NCBI RefSeq assembly: GCF_002090175.1
Contig: NZ_BBRN01000003.1
Location: 930,001-994,000 of the forward strand
Source of the DNA: Demequina sp. NBRC 110057
GTDB taxonomy: Bacteria; Actinomycetota; Actinomycetes; Actinomycetales; Demequinaceae
Reading direction: 5' to 3'
DNA: 64,000 nt
Part shown: positions 35,787 through 44,131 of the stretch, piece by piece
How positions within the stretch are numbered: the stretch's first letter is position 1
Layout of the letters: each line of letters opens with the position of its first letter
Notes under the pieces: generated by a model
Seen by the model: only the letters and a program-made list of their open reading frames with translations
Databases searched by the model: none
Told to the model about the DNA's origin: nothing
Position numbers and translations under genes: made by a program

Positions 35787-36521
35787 ATGAATCCCACGAC
35801 CCGCGCGTCCATCACTGCCGTGTGTGCAGCGGTGATCGCGGCGACCGGGTTCCTGGGGGTGCGCTGGCTGGGCCTCGCGCTCGCGCTCGGCATGGTGTTG
35901 TTCGCCGCCGGCTGGCCCGAACTGCTGCGCGTGCCGCACCGTCGCGTGAGCGCCGCCGTGGTGGGCCTGGGCGGTCTGCTCGCGCTCGCCACCGTGGTGA
36001 TGGGCGACTCCGAGCCGTACCTGCGGTACATGGTGATCGCGATCGCGGCCATCGTCATCGCGTCGCTCGCCACCGAGATCTTCGTCCCCAGCCCCGCCGG
36101 TCGCGCGGCGGGAGCCGTCGCCGCCACCGCCGCGGGCGGCACGATCGCCGCCACCGGCGCCGCGTGGCTCGCGGCCGGCCGCACCGTGGGAGCCGAGGAC
36201 CTCGTCGTCGCCTCCGCCGCCGCCATGGCGCTCGCTGCTGTCGCCTCGGTCCTCACGCGCAACGGCACGGCGAACGCCATCATCGCGTTCGCCGTCGGCA
36301 TCGGCGCCGGCGCCGCGCTCGCCTACCTGTTCGACTCCCTTCCCTGGTACGCGGGAGTGCTCGTGGGTGGCATCGGGGCCGCCTCCGTGGTGCTCATGAA
36401 CGAGCTCGCCAGGCGCGAGCCCCCCGCCACCTCGCTGTGGGCGGGAATAGCCTCTGGCGTCACGCCCGTTCTTGCCGTCGGCGCCCTGGTGTACCTGGGC
36501 GGCAGGCTCCTGGTCGGCTAA
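35787..36521 (+). CDS. Multi-pass membrane protein of unknown function
   Basis: A 244-residue Ala/Gly/Val-rich integral membrane protein with about seven to eight predicted helices and almost no soluble loops. No family was recognised with certainty; permease-like proteins of this kind are common next to glnR-type loci in Actinobacteria. ATG 35787 follows GACACT plus 7 bases, a weak version of the leaderless promoter. The next gene begins 31 bases after its stop. Confidence 0.7.
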   Translation: MNPTTRASITAVCAAVIAATGFLGVRWLGLALALGMVLFAAGWPELLRVPHRRVSAAVVGLGGLLALATVVMGDSEPYLRYMVIAIAAIVIASLATEIFVPSPAGRAAGAVAATAAGGTIAATGAAWLAAGRTVGAEDLVVASAAAMALAAVASVLTRNGTANAIIAFAVGIGAGAALAYLFDSLPWYAGVLVGGIGAASVVLMNELARREPPATSLWAGIASGVTPVLAVGALVYLGGRLLVG

Positions 36522-36552
36522 CCCGGCCGCCCTCTCACCCCAGGGAATCCTC

Positions 36553-36987
36553 GTGCTCGTCAAGATCCTCCTCATCGCGGCGCTCCTCGCCGTCGTGAGC
36601 GTCGGCTACCTGTGGTGGCAGCGCCGCCAGGGCGAGGTGCGCGAGGTCGAGCGGGCGGGAGCTCTCACCAGCGCGCAGATCGGCGCCCAGCGCGGCTACT
36701 ACGCCACCTTCGTGCAGTTCTCCACGCCGATGTGCGCCAAGTGCCCCGGCACGGCCCGCCTCCTCAAGGAGGTGGCCACCGAGCAGCCTCACGTGAGCCA
36801 CGTCGAGGTCGACGCGTCGGTGCGGCTTGATCTTGCGCGCGAGCTGTCCATCATGCGCACCCCGACCACGCTGGTGCTTGACGGCGACGGCACCATCGTC
36901 GCCCGTATGGACGGCGCGCCCACGGCCGCGCAGGCGCGCGAGGCGCTCGCCAAGGTCCACACCGCCGGCACCGAGTACACGATTTAG
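36553..36987 (+). CDS. Membrane-anchored thioredoxin-like protein
   Basis: A 144-residue protein: N-terminal membrane helix (ILLIAALLAVVSVGYLWW) and a thioredoxin fold facing outwards or at the membrane. The active site is CAKC in FSTPMCAKCPGTARLL, with cis-Pro in SIMRTPTTLVLDG. CAKC is an unusual dithiol. Start is GTG 36553 with AGGGAA before it. It is followed after 21 bases by a DUF4395 protein, a frequent partner of such thioredoxins. A role in extracytoplasmic thiol redox is inferred. Confidence 0.82.
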   Translation: MLVKILLIAALLAVVSVGYLWWQRRQGEVREVERAGALTSAQIGAQRGYYATFVQFSTPMCAKCPGTARLLKEVATEQPHVSHVEVDASVRLDLARELSIMRTPTTLVLDGDGTIVARMDGAPTAAQAREALAKVHTAGTEYTI

Positions 36988-37008
36988 ACTCCGCCTGAGG
37001 AGGCACTC

Positions 37009-37452
37009 ATGACCAGCACCGACATCCGCATCGACCCGCGCGGCGTCCGCTTCGGCGCCGCCGTCACCCTCGCCTTCGCACTGCTCGCGGTGCTGCTCGG
37101 CCCGGGCACGGCGGGCACCGTCGCCATGGCGATCCTGGTGGTGCTGTTCCTGCCCGGCGCGATCGTGGGCCCCCAGGCCACCCCGCAGTCGTGGCTGTTC
37201 AAGCGCGTCATCCGACCGCGCCTCGCGCCCTCGACCGAGACCGAGTCCTTCCGCCCGCCGCGCTTCGCGCAGCAGATGGGGCTCGCCATGGCGGTGCTGG
37301 CCCTCGTCTTCGGCCTCGCGAACCTCGCCGTGGGCTTCTACGTATTCGCGGTCTTCGTCCTCATCGCCTCGTTCCTCAACTCGGTGTTCGGGTTCTGCCT
37401 CGGGTGCGAGATCTACCTCGGTGTGAAGAAGGCGACCACGCGCGCAGCCTGA
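37009..37452 (+). CDS. DUF4395 membrane protein
   Basis: A 147-residue protein with three or four membrane helices and the family signature NSVFGFCLGCEIYL, which contains a CxxC at the membrane face. DUF4395 proteins commonly accompany thioredoxin or rhodanese genes and are suspected to carry electrons or sulfur through the membrane; the function is not proven. GAGGAGG precedes ATG 37009. Forms a pair with the upstream thioredoxin. Confidence 0.85.
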   Translation: MTSTDIRIDPRGVRFGAAVTLAFALLAVLLGPGTAGTVAMAILVVLFLPGAIVGPQATPQSWLFKRVIRPRLAPSTETESFRPPRFAQQMGLAMAVLALVFGLANLAVGFYVFAVFVLIASFLNSVFGFCLGCEIYLGVKKATTRAA

Positions 37453-37486
37453 CGCCCGCTCGACCCAGCCACCGCATCGGCCGTAG

Positions 37487-37492
37487 TAGCCT
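37487..37492 (+). promoter_or_regulatory. Leaderless -10 box of the 36-residue membrane peptide
   Basis: TAGCCT, then 7 bases, then ATG 37500. No ribosome binding site is present. Confidence 0.6.
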
Positions 37493-37499
37493 GGGCGCC

Positions 37500-37610
37500 A
37501 TGACTGCACTGGAAGCCGTCTTCACGGCCCTCGCCGTGCTGGCCTTCGGTGGTGCCGCCTGGACGTGCGGCATCGTGGGCTGGCGCCTGCTGAAGAGCCC
37601 GCAGCGTTGA
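37500..37610 (+). CDS. 36-residue membrane peptide
   Basis: The ATG at 37500 opens a 36-codon frame encoding one transmembrane helix (AVFTALAVLAFGGAAW) with a single Cys and a basic end (GWRLLKSPQR). The exact leaderless promoter spacing upstream and the 4-base overlap with the next gene support real expression. I do not recognise the peptide. Confidence 0.6.
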   Translation: MTALEAVFTALAVLAFGGAAWTCGIVGWRLLKSPQR

Positions 37611-38137
37611 GTTTCGTCATCCCCGACGACCTCGCGCCCGAGGCATACCCGCTCGCCTGGCTGGTCGGACGCTGGTCCGGCCACGGCGAGATCGACTACC
37701 CCGGCATCCCCAAGGCCGAGATCGTCCAGGACATCGTCTTCGACCACGACGGCGGGCCGTACCTGACGTACACGTGCACCACGAGCCTGCGCGGCACCGA
37801 CGAGGTGCCGGGCGACGTCTGGTCCGTCGAGTCCGGCTTCTGGCGCGTCGCGCCGAACGCCCCCGAGGGAGTCGAGCTGGAGGACTTCCAGCACCCCCTC
37901 GAGATCGTCATGTCCGAGGCCTCCGGCGTCCTCAGTTGCTACATGGGAGCGGTGGGCAACGGCCGCATCGACCTCGCCACCCGGTTCGCCGCGGCCACCG
38001 AGACGGGCCCGTCCGTGCGCGGCGGCACCCGCATGTATGGGCTTGTCGAGGGCGAGCTCATGTGGGCGTGGGACCTCGCGGCGTTCGGCCAGGAGCTCCA
38101 GTCGTACATGAGTGCACGCCTGAAGCGCGTCGAATAG
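37607..38137 (+). CDS. FABP/nitrobindin-like beta-barrel protein
   Basis: A 176-residue lipocalin-like protein of the actinobacterial FABP/nitrobindin family, seen in PLAWLVGRWSGHGEIDYPG and LMWAWDLAAFGQEL. Family members bind haem or fatty acids in a ten-stranded barrel. The TTG at 37607 overlaps the preceding stop (TTGA) and matches the family start (SFVIPDDLAPEAYP); the frame is open upstream to 37565. The haem-ligand His expected near the C-terminus is not evident (LQSYMSARLKRV), so haem binding is doubtful. Confidence 0.8.
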   Translation: MSFVIPDDLAPEAYPLAWLVGRWSGHGEIDYPGIPKAEIVQDIVFDHDGGPYLTYTCTTSLRGTDEVPGDVWSVESGFWRVAPNAPEGVELEDFQHPLEIVMSEASGVLSCYMGAVGNGRIDLATRFAAATETGPSVRGGTRMYGLVEGELMWAWDLAAFGQELQSYMSARLKRVE

Positions 38138-38146
38138 GAATCCCCG

Positions 38147-39316
38147 ATGGACGCCACGCGTTCCGCCACCATGACCTCCCCCCTGCTGTCCCGCCATGGC
38201 GCCGTGTCCGACACGGCCGCCGATGCCGCCGTCGCCTGGCACTACGGTGACCCCACCGCCGAGCAGCGTGCCCTTCAGGCCGGCCGCGCGGTGGTGGACC
38301 AGTCGCACCTGGGCATCGTCACGGTCACAGGGCCCGACCGCCTGAGCTGGCTCGACTCGCTCAGCACCCAGGCAGTGGGGACCCTCGCTCCCGGTCAGTC
38401 CAGCGAGCTGATGATCCTGTCCCCGCAGGGGCGGATCGAGCACGTCGCGGGCGCCGTCGACGACGGCGAGACCACGTGGCTCATCACCGAGACCGCCGAG
38501 GGCCTGGCCACCTTCCTCGACCGCATGCGCTTCATGCTGCGCGTCGAGGTGGCCGATGCGACGGCCGGCTGGGCGGCGCTTGGCGAGGCAGTGGCGGCTC
38601 CCGCCGCCGACGGCGAGCCCGTCACCTGGGTGGACCCGTGGCCCGGCGTCACCGAGGGCGGCACCACCTACGCGGCCGATGCCTCCTCGCACCCCGGCGC
38701 CGACCGCGCCTGGCGCCTGGTGTTGGTGCCGCGCGGGAGCCTCGAGGCCGAGGTGGACGCCCGGCTCGAGGCGGGCTGGACGCTCGCGGGCACCTGGGCG
38801 AGCGAGGCCGAGCGCATCGCCGCCTACCGCCCCAGGGCCGCGTACGAGGTCGACGCCACCACGCTTCCCCACGAACTCGACTGGCTGCGCACCGCGGTGC
38901 ACCTCCACAAGGGCTGCTACCGCGGCCAGGAGACCGTCGCCAAGGTCCACAACGTGGGCCGCCCCCCGCGTCGGCTGACGCTGCTGCACCTCGACGGTTC
39001 CGCACACACGCTTCCCGACCGCGGCGCCCCCGTGATGCTGGGCGACGGCGACGCCGCCAAGGAGGTGGGCCACGTGACGTCCGTGGCGCGCCACCACGAG
39101 TACGGGCCCGTCGCGCTGGCAGTGCTGAAGCGGTCCACCGACCCGTCGGCCACCCTCACGGTCCCCTCGGACGGCGGCGACCTCGCGGCCAATCAGGAGC
39201 TCATCGTGAACGCCGACGGCTTCTCCGCCGACCGCCCCGACAAGCCCGGTCCCACGATGAAGGGCCTGCTGATGGGCAAGGGCTGCGCCGCCGACGGCGG
39301 CGACATGCCGGCGTGA
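38147..39316 (+). CDS. ygfZ: YgfZ/GcvT-like folate-binding protein
   Basis: A 389-residue tetrahydrofolate-dependent protein acting in repair or assembly of certain Fe-S enzymes. The diagnostic YgfZ motif is K-G-C-Y-x-G-Q-E (KGCYRGQETVAKVHNVG). The N-terminal GcvT-like fold includes QSHLGIVTVTGPDRLSWLDS. ATG 38147 has AGGAA before it; ATG 38171 is an alternative. It lies 9 bases after the FABP-like gene, so the two are cotranscribed. Confidence 0.93.
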   Translation: MDATRSATMTSPLLSRHGAVSDTAADAAVAWHYGDPTAEQRALQAGRAVVDQSHLGIVTVTGPDRLSWLDSLSTQAVGTLAPGQSSELMILSPQGRIEHVAGAVDDGETTWLITETAEGLATFLDRMRFMLRVEVADATAGWAALGEAVAAPAADGEPVTWVDPWPGVTEGGTTYAADASSHPGADRAWRLVLVPRGSLEAEVDARLEAGWTLAGTWASEAERIAAYRPRAAYEVDATTLPHELDWLRTAVHLHKGCYRGQETVAKVHNVGRPPRRLTLLHLDGSAHTLPDRGAPVMLGDGDAAKEVGHVTSVARHHEYGPVALAVLKRSTDPSATLTVPSDGGDLAANQELIVNADGFSADRPDKPGPTMKGLLMGKGCAADGGDMPA

Positions 39317-39350
39317 GTCCCGCGGCATCGGCCGTCCGCACGCGCGCCCC

Positions 39351-39356
39351 TAGACT
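39351..39356 (+). promoter_or_regulatory. -10 box before the DUF2516-dtd pair
   Basis: TAGACT about 40 bases before the GTG start. This transcript would have a normal leader with GGAGG. Confidence 0.45.
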
Positions 39357-39395
39357 GGCCTGAGCCCGACCCCCACCTCACCCGCGGAGGCCACC

Positions 39396-39719
39396 GTGCT
39401 CGATTCCCTGCAGAACCTCATCCTCGTCGCGCTGTCCGTGGCGCTGTTCGTCGCGGCCGTCTGGGGCCTCATCGACGCCCTGCGCTACCCGGAGTCGTCC
39501 TACCAGGCTGCGGGAAAGCAGACCAGGACTTTGTGGGCGGTGCTGCTGGGTGCCTCGACCCTGGTGTCGTTCCTGCTGCTGGGCGGCGGGGTGATGAGCC
39601 TGTTCGGCATCGCGTCCGTGGTGATCGTGCTGCTCTACTTCGTCGACGTGCGCCCCAAGCTGCAGCAGTACGGCGGCCGCGGGCGGCGCACCCCGCGCCA
39701 GCAGTCCGGCGGCTGGTGA
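39396..39719 (+). CDS. DUF2516 membrane protein
   Basis: A 107-residue actinobacterial membrane protein with three helices ([57 protein letters not shown]) and a basic, Gly-rich C-terminus. It matches DUF2516, function unknown. GTG 39396 has GGAGG five bases upstream. It is followed after 10 bases by dtd. Confidence 0.85.
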   Translation: MLDSLQNLILVALSVALFVAAVWGLIDALRYPESSYQAAGKQTRTLWAVLLGASTLVSFLLLGGGVMSLFGIASVVIVLLYFVDVRPKLQQYGGRGRRTPRQQSGGW

Positions 39720-39729
39720 GTCTCGCGGC

Positions 39730-40155
39730 ATGAGGGCAGTGCTGCAGCGCGCCTCAAGCGCGTCCGTGACCGTCGACGGCGAGGTCGTGTCATCCTTCGA
39801 CCGCCAGGGGATCGTCGCCCTCGTGGGTGTCACGCATGACGACGGGCCCGAGCAGGTCGAGACGATCGCCCGCAAGATCGCCGAGCTGCGCCTCCTCGAC
39901 GGCGAGACCTCGGTGGCCGATGCCGGGGCGCCGGTCATCGTCGTGTCCCAGTTCACGCTGTACGCCGACGTGCGCAAGGGTCGCCGCCCCTCCTGGAATG
40001 GCGCGGCGCCTGGGCCCGTGGCCGAGCCCCTGGTCGACGCGGTGGTCGACGCGCTGCGAGCGCGCGGGCTGACTGTCGGTACAGGCGTGTTCGGCGCCAT
40101 GATGGACGTGGCCCTGGTCAACGACGGGCCGATGACCATCCTGGTCGAGGCCTGA
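39730..40155 (+). CDS. dtd: D-aminoacyl-tRNA deacylase
   Basis: A 141-residue enzyme removing D-amino acids (and glycine from tRNA-Ala) from mischarged tRNAs. Conserved [15 protein letters not shown] and the Gly-cisPro motif NDGPMT are both present. Length is normal for the bacterial enzyme. The second gene after DUF2516. Confidence 0.96.
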   Translation: MRAVLQRASSASVTVDGEVVSSFDRQGIVALVGVTHDDGPEQVETIARKIAELRLLDGETSVADAGAPVIVVSQFTLYADVRKGRRPSWNGAAPGPVAEPLVDAVVDALRARGLTVGTGVFGAMMDVALVNDGPMTILVEA

Positions 40156-40261
40156 CGATCGCCGAGGTCTGACGCTCGCCCGGTTCGCGGCCACGACGAC
40201 AGGGCCGGGCGGCGCCCTCAGCGCACCTCCCGGCCCCACCGCCGCCTCGCGGCCGCCGACG

Positions 40262-41110
40262 CTACGAGGCGTCGGGCAGCGCGAGGAAGACGTCGTCGGC
40301 GAACAGGCCGAGCGTGACGCGCAGCTCGCCGTCGAGCGAGTCGGGCACGAGCATCGCCACGCGGCCGTCCTCGGAGCCTCCCTCGTACAGCTCGGCGAGC
40401 GTGTCGAACTCGGGCTCGATGCCCATCACGAACTCGTCGTGGGGACTCACCACGGTGCCGTCGGCCGTGACGTAGTCGATCGACAGCTCGAGCACATTGC
40501 CGGTGTCCGCACCGGTGTAGGTGGCGGCGGCGTCGACAGTGATCCAACGGAATCCGTCACCGGGGGCGTCGTTCACGTCGCTCGCGGCAGCGACCTCGGC
40601 GTCGGCGTCCGCGTCGAAGGCGGTGAGCTCCACCGTCCAGTCGTCGTTGGCGACCACCGATCCGAAGGGGTACGGGTCGTCGCGGGTGCCCTCGGGGCCG
40701 CTGGCCGCGGCGTCGTCGGCCTCATCACCCGACGCGGCGGACGACGGGGCCTCGCTCGACACGACGGTGGTGTCCCCGCCGGCGGCCTCGTCGAAGGCCT
40801 CATCCACGGCGTTGACGGTGACCGCAAGGAACACCACCACGCCCACGATCGTGCCGATCACCGAGGTGATGATGGCCGCCACCGCCGCACCCTTGCGCTG
40901 ACCCCGCCGAGTCGCCCCCACGATGCCGAGGATGAAGCCGACGGGGAGCAGCACCCACCCCACGATGAGGGCGCCGGGGATACACGCGAACACGAACCCG
41001 GCGATGGCAAGACCGAGCGCGATGCGCCCCATCGTGTTGGCCCGCGGCTTCGCGGGCAGGGGCTGCGGTGCCCCGGCGGGGGCCTCAGGCGGAAGGTCGT
41101 GGTGCGTCAT
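40262..41110 (-). CDS. DUF4190/DUF4352-type membrane protein
   Basis: A 282-residue protein: Pro/Ala-rich cytoplasmic start, two helices separated by a short loop (IALGLAIAGFVFACIPGALI, VGWVLLPVGFILGIVGATRR) and a third (AIITSVIGTIVGVVVFLAV). An acidic linker and an outer immunoglobulin-like domain (YPFGSVVANDDWTVELTAFD) of DUF4352 type follow. ATG 41110 has GAGGA upstream; the longer frame to 41644 runs through the adjacent promoter. Function unknown; secreted-domain proteins of this type are common in Actinobacteria. Confidence 0.75.
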   Translation of the reverse strand: MTHHDLPPEAPAGAPQPLPAKPRANTMGRIALGLAIAGFVFACIPGALIVGWVLLPVGFILGIVGATRRGQRKGAAVAAIITSVIGTIVGVVVFLAVTVNAVDEAFDEAAGGDTTVVSSEAPSSAASGDEADDAAASGPEGTRDDPYPFGSVVANDDWTVELTAFDADADAEVAAASDVNDAPGDGFRWITVDAAATYTGADTGNVLELSIDYVTADGTVVSPHDEFVMGIEPEFDTLAELYEGGSEDGRVAMLVPDSLDGELRVTLGLFADDVFLALPDAS

Positions 41111-41281
41111 GGTGTCCTCGTCTCGTCGGATGCGGCGGTGGCCGCGTCCACCGGTATCGGTGGCATGACTCACGCTCTCGCGACGGCCTCCCCCGCCGCA
41201 TCGGCCGATCAGCCAGGGCCGATGGCCGATCGGCCAGTCCATCCCGGCCGGTTGCCGATGTGCCCGGGGCTGCGCTGGCCC

Positions 41282-41287
41282 TAGGGT
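41282..41287 (+). promoter_or_regulatory. Leaderless -10 box of the sensor kinase
   Basis: TAGGGT, then 7 bases, then ATG 41295. The region just upstream carries the palindrome TGGCCGATCGGCCA at 41223-41236. Confidence 0.6.
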
Positions 41288-41294
41288 GACGGGC

Positions 41295-42545
41295 ATGACG
41301 CCAGCACCCGTGCTCTCCCCCACCGCCAGGTGGTGGCTGCGGCGCGCGTGGGACGTGGCGCTGTTCATCCTGGGGTTCTTCGTGACCGTCATGGCGACGG
41401 GAAACGTGCCGGGGACGCAGGTCGAGGACTCGCTCACGGATCTCGGCGCCGCGGTCTGGCTACTGACATTTCTCGCGTGGGTCACGGTGTTCTTCCGTCG
41501 TCGCGCCCCCTGGCTCACCCTGCTCGCCGGCCTCGCGCTCGCGGCGTTGGGCACCGAGTATCTGCTGTTCCTCCTTGGCGCGTTCCACGTCCTTATCCGT
41601 ACCGAGGGTCGGCGACGCCTGGCCGTCGCGGTGGGAACGGTCACCGTCGTGACCCTCTATGTAGTCCGGGCGACCACCACCAGCTGGGGCTACGACGTAT
41701 TCGGGCTCGACGACGGGAGCGGGGTCTCGCCGTGGGTGGCGACCATCGCCGTCGCGGCGATGAGCCTCGTGGTGACCGCGGGGTCGGTCGCGCTCAGCCT
41801 CAGCAGGCGCGCCACCTCGGCGCAGCGGCAGCGGGCCGATGCCGAGCAACGGCGCGCGTCCACTCTGGGTGACGAGCTGGCGCGCCAGGCCGAGAGGCAG
41901 GACCTCGCCCGCGAGATTCACGATGGTCTCACCAACCGCCTCGCGCTGCTGTCGATGATGGGCGGCAACGTCGCGCGCGCCGTGGAGCGCGGCGACCCCG
42001 CCTCAGCGGAGCTCGCCAGGACGCTCCAGGCGCAGTCACGGGAGGCGCTGGGCGACCTGCGCGGCCTTGTCCACGACCTCAGGCAGGCACCGAGCGACCC
42101 CACGGTGCCACGCGGGTCCATGCGCGCGGTGCCGTCCCTCATCGCCGATGCGCGGGCGGCCCGCACGAACGTCTCCGCGGTCGTGATCCTCGACGGCATC
42201 GACACGGCGCCCGCCGCCCTCGACGCCGGGGTCCATCGCATGGCACAGGAGTCGCTCACCAACGCTGTCAAGCACGCGCCGGACATGCCGGTGTCGTTCT
42301 ACCTCGAGGCCTCGCCGGCGACCGGCGTCCGGCTGCGGGTCACCAACCCGCTCGCGACCCACGGCGGCGGCGAGCTCGGCGGTTCCGGTATGGGCCTCAT
42401 CGGCATCGGCGAACGGGCGGCGGCCCTCGGCGGGACCGCGTGGACGGGCGCCCACGAGGGGGAGTTCATCGTCGACGTGACGCTCCCGTGGACGGTGGAG
42501 GCCGACGGCGCCGGCGCCGGCCGGGCGTCTACGGTGACACCATGA
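41295..42545 (+). CDS. Sensor histidine kinase, NarL-partner type
   Basis: A 416-residue membrane kinase with four to five helices in the first 170 residues and little outside. A cytoplasmic coiled-coil leads to the HisKA_3 box LAREIHDGLTNRLALL (phosphorylated His) and an ATPase domain (QESLTNAVKHAPDMPVSF with the N-box; GSGMGLIGIGERAAALGG). It resembles DesK/LiaS-type envelope sensors. ATG 41295 is fixed by the -10 box. Its stop overlaps the response regulator gene by 4 bases. Confidence 0.93.
   Translation: MTPAPVLSPTARWWLRRAWDVALFILGFFVTVMATGNVPGTQVEDSLTDLGAAVWLLTFLAWVTVFFRRRAPWLTLLAGLALAALGTEYLLFLLGAFHVLIRTEGRRRLAVAVGTVTVVTLYVVRATTTSWGYDVFGLDDGSGVSPWVATIAVAAMSLVVTAGSVALSLSRRATSAQRQRADAEQRRASTLGDELARQAERQDLAREIHDGLTNRLALLSMMGGNVARAVERGDPASAELARTLQAQSREALGDLRGLVHDLRQAPSDPTVPRGSMRAVPSLIADARAARTNVSAVVILDGIDTAPAALDAGVHRMAQESLTNAVKHAPDMPVSFYLEASPATGVRLRVTNPLATHGGGELGGSGMGLIGIGERAAALGGTAWTGAHEGEFIVDVTLPWTVEADGAGAGRASTVTP
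42530..42535 (+). promoter_or_regulatory. Possible internal leaderless promoter of the response regulator
   Basis: TACGGT, then 6 bases, then ATG 42542, inside the 3' end of the kinase gene. It could give the regulator extra, kinase-independent expression. Confidence 0.4.
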
Positions 42546-43222
42546 CCGGCTCCGCTCCCGACTCGCTCACCGTGTTACTCGTCGACGACGACCCGCTGGT
42601 GCGCCAGCAGGTGCGGTTCGTGCTCGCCTCCGAGCCGACGATCACGGTCGTCGGGGAGGCCGCGGATGGCGAGGCAGCGCTCGACGGCGTCGCGCGCCTC
42701 GACCCCGACGTGACGCTCATGGACGTGTCGATGCCGCGCATGACGGGGGTCGAGGCGACGACGGCGCTGACCGCGCGCGGCAGCCGCACCCGCGTCATCG
42801 CGCTGACCGCGATGGACTCCGATGCGGTCGTCATCGCCATGCTCGAGGCCGGAGCCCAGGGGTTCGTCCCCAAGGAGTACGCGGGCGAGGACCTCCTTGC
42901 GGCCGTCGCGAGCGTCGCGCGCGGTGGCGGCTACGTCTCGCCGTTCTCTCAGCCCGCGCTGTTCCGTCACCTCGCCGGCCAGCGGGGCAACACGGTGCGG
43001 GACGATGCGGCGCGCCGTCTCGATGCGCTGTCCGAGCGCGAGCGAGCGGTCGCCAGGCTCGTCGCGACGGGAGCCAAGACGGCAGACATCGCCGGCACGC
43101 TGTATGTGTCCGAGTCCACGGTGAAGAGTCAGCTGGAGTCGATCCGCGCCAAACTCGACGTGTCGAGCCGCGAGGAGATCGCCGTGCTCGTGGAACGCGC
43201 CGGCGAGACGCTTACCCACTAG
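42542..43222 (+). CDS. LuxR/NarL-type response regulator
   Basis: A 226-residue regulator. The receiver domain has VLLVDDDPLVRQQ (acidic pocket), the phosphorylated Asp in VTLMDVSMPRM, and LTAMDSD. The C-terminal LuxR helix-turn-helix is LSERERAVARLVATGAKTAD followed by ESTVKSQLESIRAKL. It overlaps the kinase gene by 4 bases (ATGA) and forms its cognate pair. It converges on the small HTH gene with an 11-base overlap of the ends. Confidence 0.94.
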   Translation: MTGSAPDSLTVLLVDDDPLVRQQVRFVLASEPTITVVGEAADGEAALDGVARLDPDVTLMDVSMPRMTGVEATTALTARGSRTRVIALTAMDSDAVVIAMLEAGAQGFVPKEYAGEDLLAAVASVARGGGYVSPFSQPALFRHLAGQRGNTVRDDAARRLDALSERERAVARLVATGAKTADIAGTLYVSESTVKSQLESIRAKLDVSSREEIAVLVERAGETLTH

Positions 43223-43451
43223 CCCTCTGCCGGGTGAGGAGGTCGCCGACCTCGCAGTCCAGGGCGTCGCAGATAGCTGCCAGCGTCGAGTAGCGGATCG
43301 CCTTGGCGCGGTCGTTCTTCAGCACGCTGAGGTTCACGACCGACACCCCGACAGCCTCGCTCAGCGCGGTCAAGGTCATCCCCTTGGCCTCGAGAAGCTC
43401 GTCCAGGCGGCAGTGGATCCCCGAGTCGTCGACCGGCTCCGCGGGGGTCAC
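43212..43451 (-). CDS. Small Xre-type HTH regulator (YozG-like)
   Basis: A 79-residue DNA-binding protein: LDELLEAKGMTLTALSEAVG with VNLSVLKNDRAKAIRYSTL as the recognition part and a short C-terminal tail (EVGDLLTRQR). GTG 43451 overlaps the stop of the upstream DUF2975 gene (GTGA). The DUF2975 membrane protein plus small HTH protein is a recurring two-gene module (YoaS-YozG in Bacillus). It probably represses its own operon at the palindrome upstream. Confidence 0.85.
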   Translation of the reverse strand: MTPAEPVDDSGIHCRLDELLEAKGMTLTALSEAVGVSVVNLSVLKNDRAKAIRYSTLAAICDALDCEVGDLLTRQRASG

Positions 43452-44056
43452 ACGAGCCCCTCGGTGTCGCGTTGCAGCTTCTCGCCGATCTGCAATGCCG
43501 CCCCGATCGCGGCGATCACGAGGACCGCGAGCGCGGGCGCCAGGCTCACCTCGAACGTCAACGACTCGTAGGTGTAGTCGCTGATGGCAGAGAGCGCACC
43601 GTTGGTCGTCATGTTGGTGAGGATCGAGTCGCCCAACCAGCCGACGGTCACCAGACCGGCAGCGACGAAGGCGAGCCGCGCCGCGCCGCCGTCGAAGGCG
43701 CGGCCCCGCGCGAGGCGCAGGAAGAACAACGCGGCAATCACGAGTCCAGCGACGACCACCACCGCGATCCACACGGGTTGGGCGTAGAGAGCAAACAGGG
43801 TCGCGGGTGCGGGATCCACGACCGCCACCGTCGCGGTCTCAACCGTCGCGGACACCGCTGCACCATCCGGACCCAGTGGGAGCGTCGCCTCCTCCCCGGC
43901 GAGCGGCACAAGGACGGGGACATCGCTGCCATCGCCCACCTCGAGGAGTCGTGCCGCAGCGGCCATGACCGCGATCACCGCGCCGATCGCCACCATCACT
44001 ACCGACAGGTACATGCCGATCCGGTCGGAGCGGTCCAGTTGACGCGTCGTGTCCAT
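43448..44056 (-). CDS. DUF2975 membrane protein (YoaS-like)
   Basis: A 202-residue protein with four membrane helices: one near residue 20, two central (AQPVWIAVVVVAGLVIAALF; FVAAGLVTVGWLGDSIL) and one near the end. The C-terminus LQRDTEGLV matches the family hallmark LQ-x-D-T-E-G-L-V. ATG 44056 has GGGGGAAG upstream. It is the first gene of the DUF2975-HTH operon, which reads leftward from the 44066-44100 palindrome. Function of the family is unknown. Confidence 0.85.
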   Translation of the reverse strand: MDTTRQLDRSDRIGMYLSVVMVAIGAVIAVMAAAARLLEVGDGSDVPVLVPLAGEEATLPLGPDGAAVSATVETATVAVVDPAPATLFALYAQPVWIAVVVVAGLVIAALFFLRLARGRAFDGGAARLAFVAAGLVTVGWLGDSILTNMTTNGALSAISDYTYESLTFEVSLAPALAVLVIAAIGAALQIGEKLQRDTEGLV

Positions 44057-44065
44057 GACTTCCCC

Positions 44066-44100
44066 CATATCGTTTTTCGTTGTTATCGAAAAACGATATG
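44066..44100. promoter_or_regulatory. Palindromic operator of the DUF2975-HTH operon
   Basis: CATATCGTTTTTCG and CGAAAAACGATATG form a perfect 14-bp inverted repeat with a 7-base spacer. Overlapping it, TATCG-AAAAA-CGATA (44084-44098) is itself a perfect palindrome. The region is strikingly A+T-rich and starts 9 bases before the DUF2975 ATG, so a repressor here would block both transcription and translation. Confidence 0.7.
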
Positions 44101-44131
44101 CCACGCCTTGCCTTCCCGCAACCCCAAGCAC

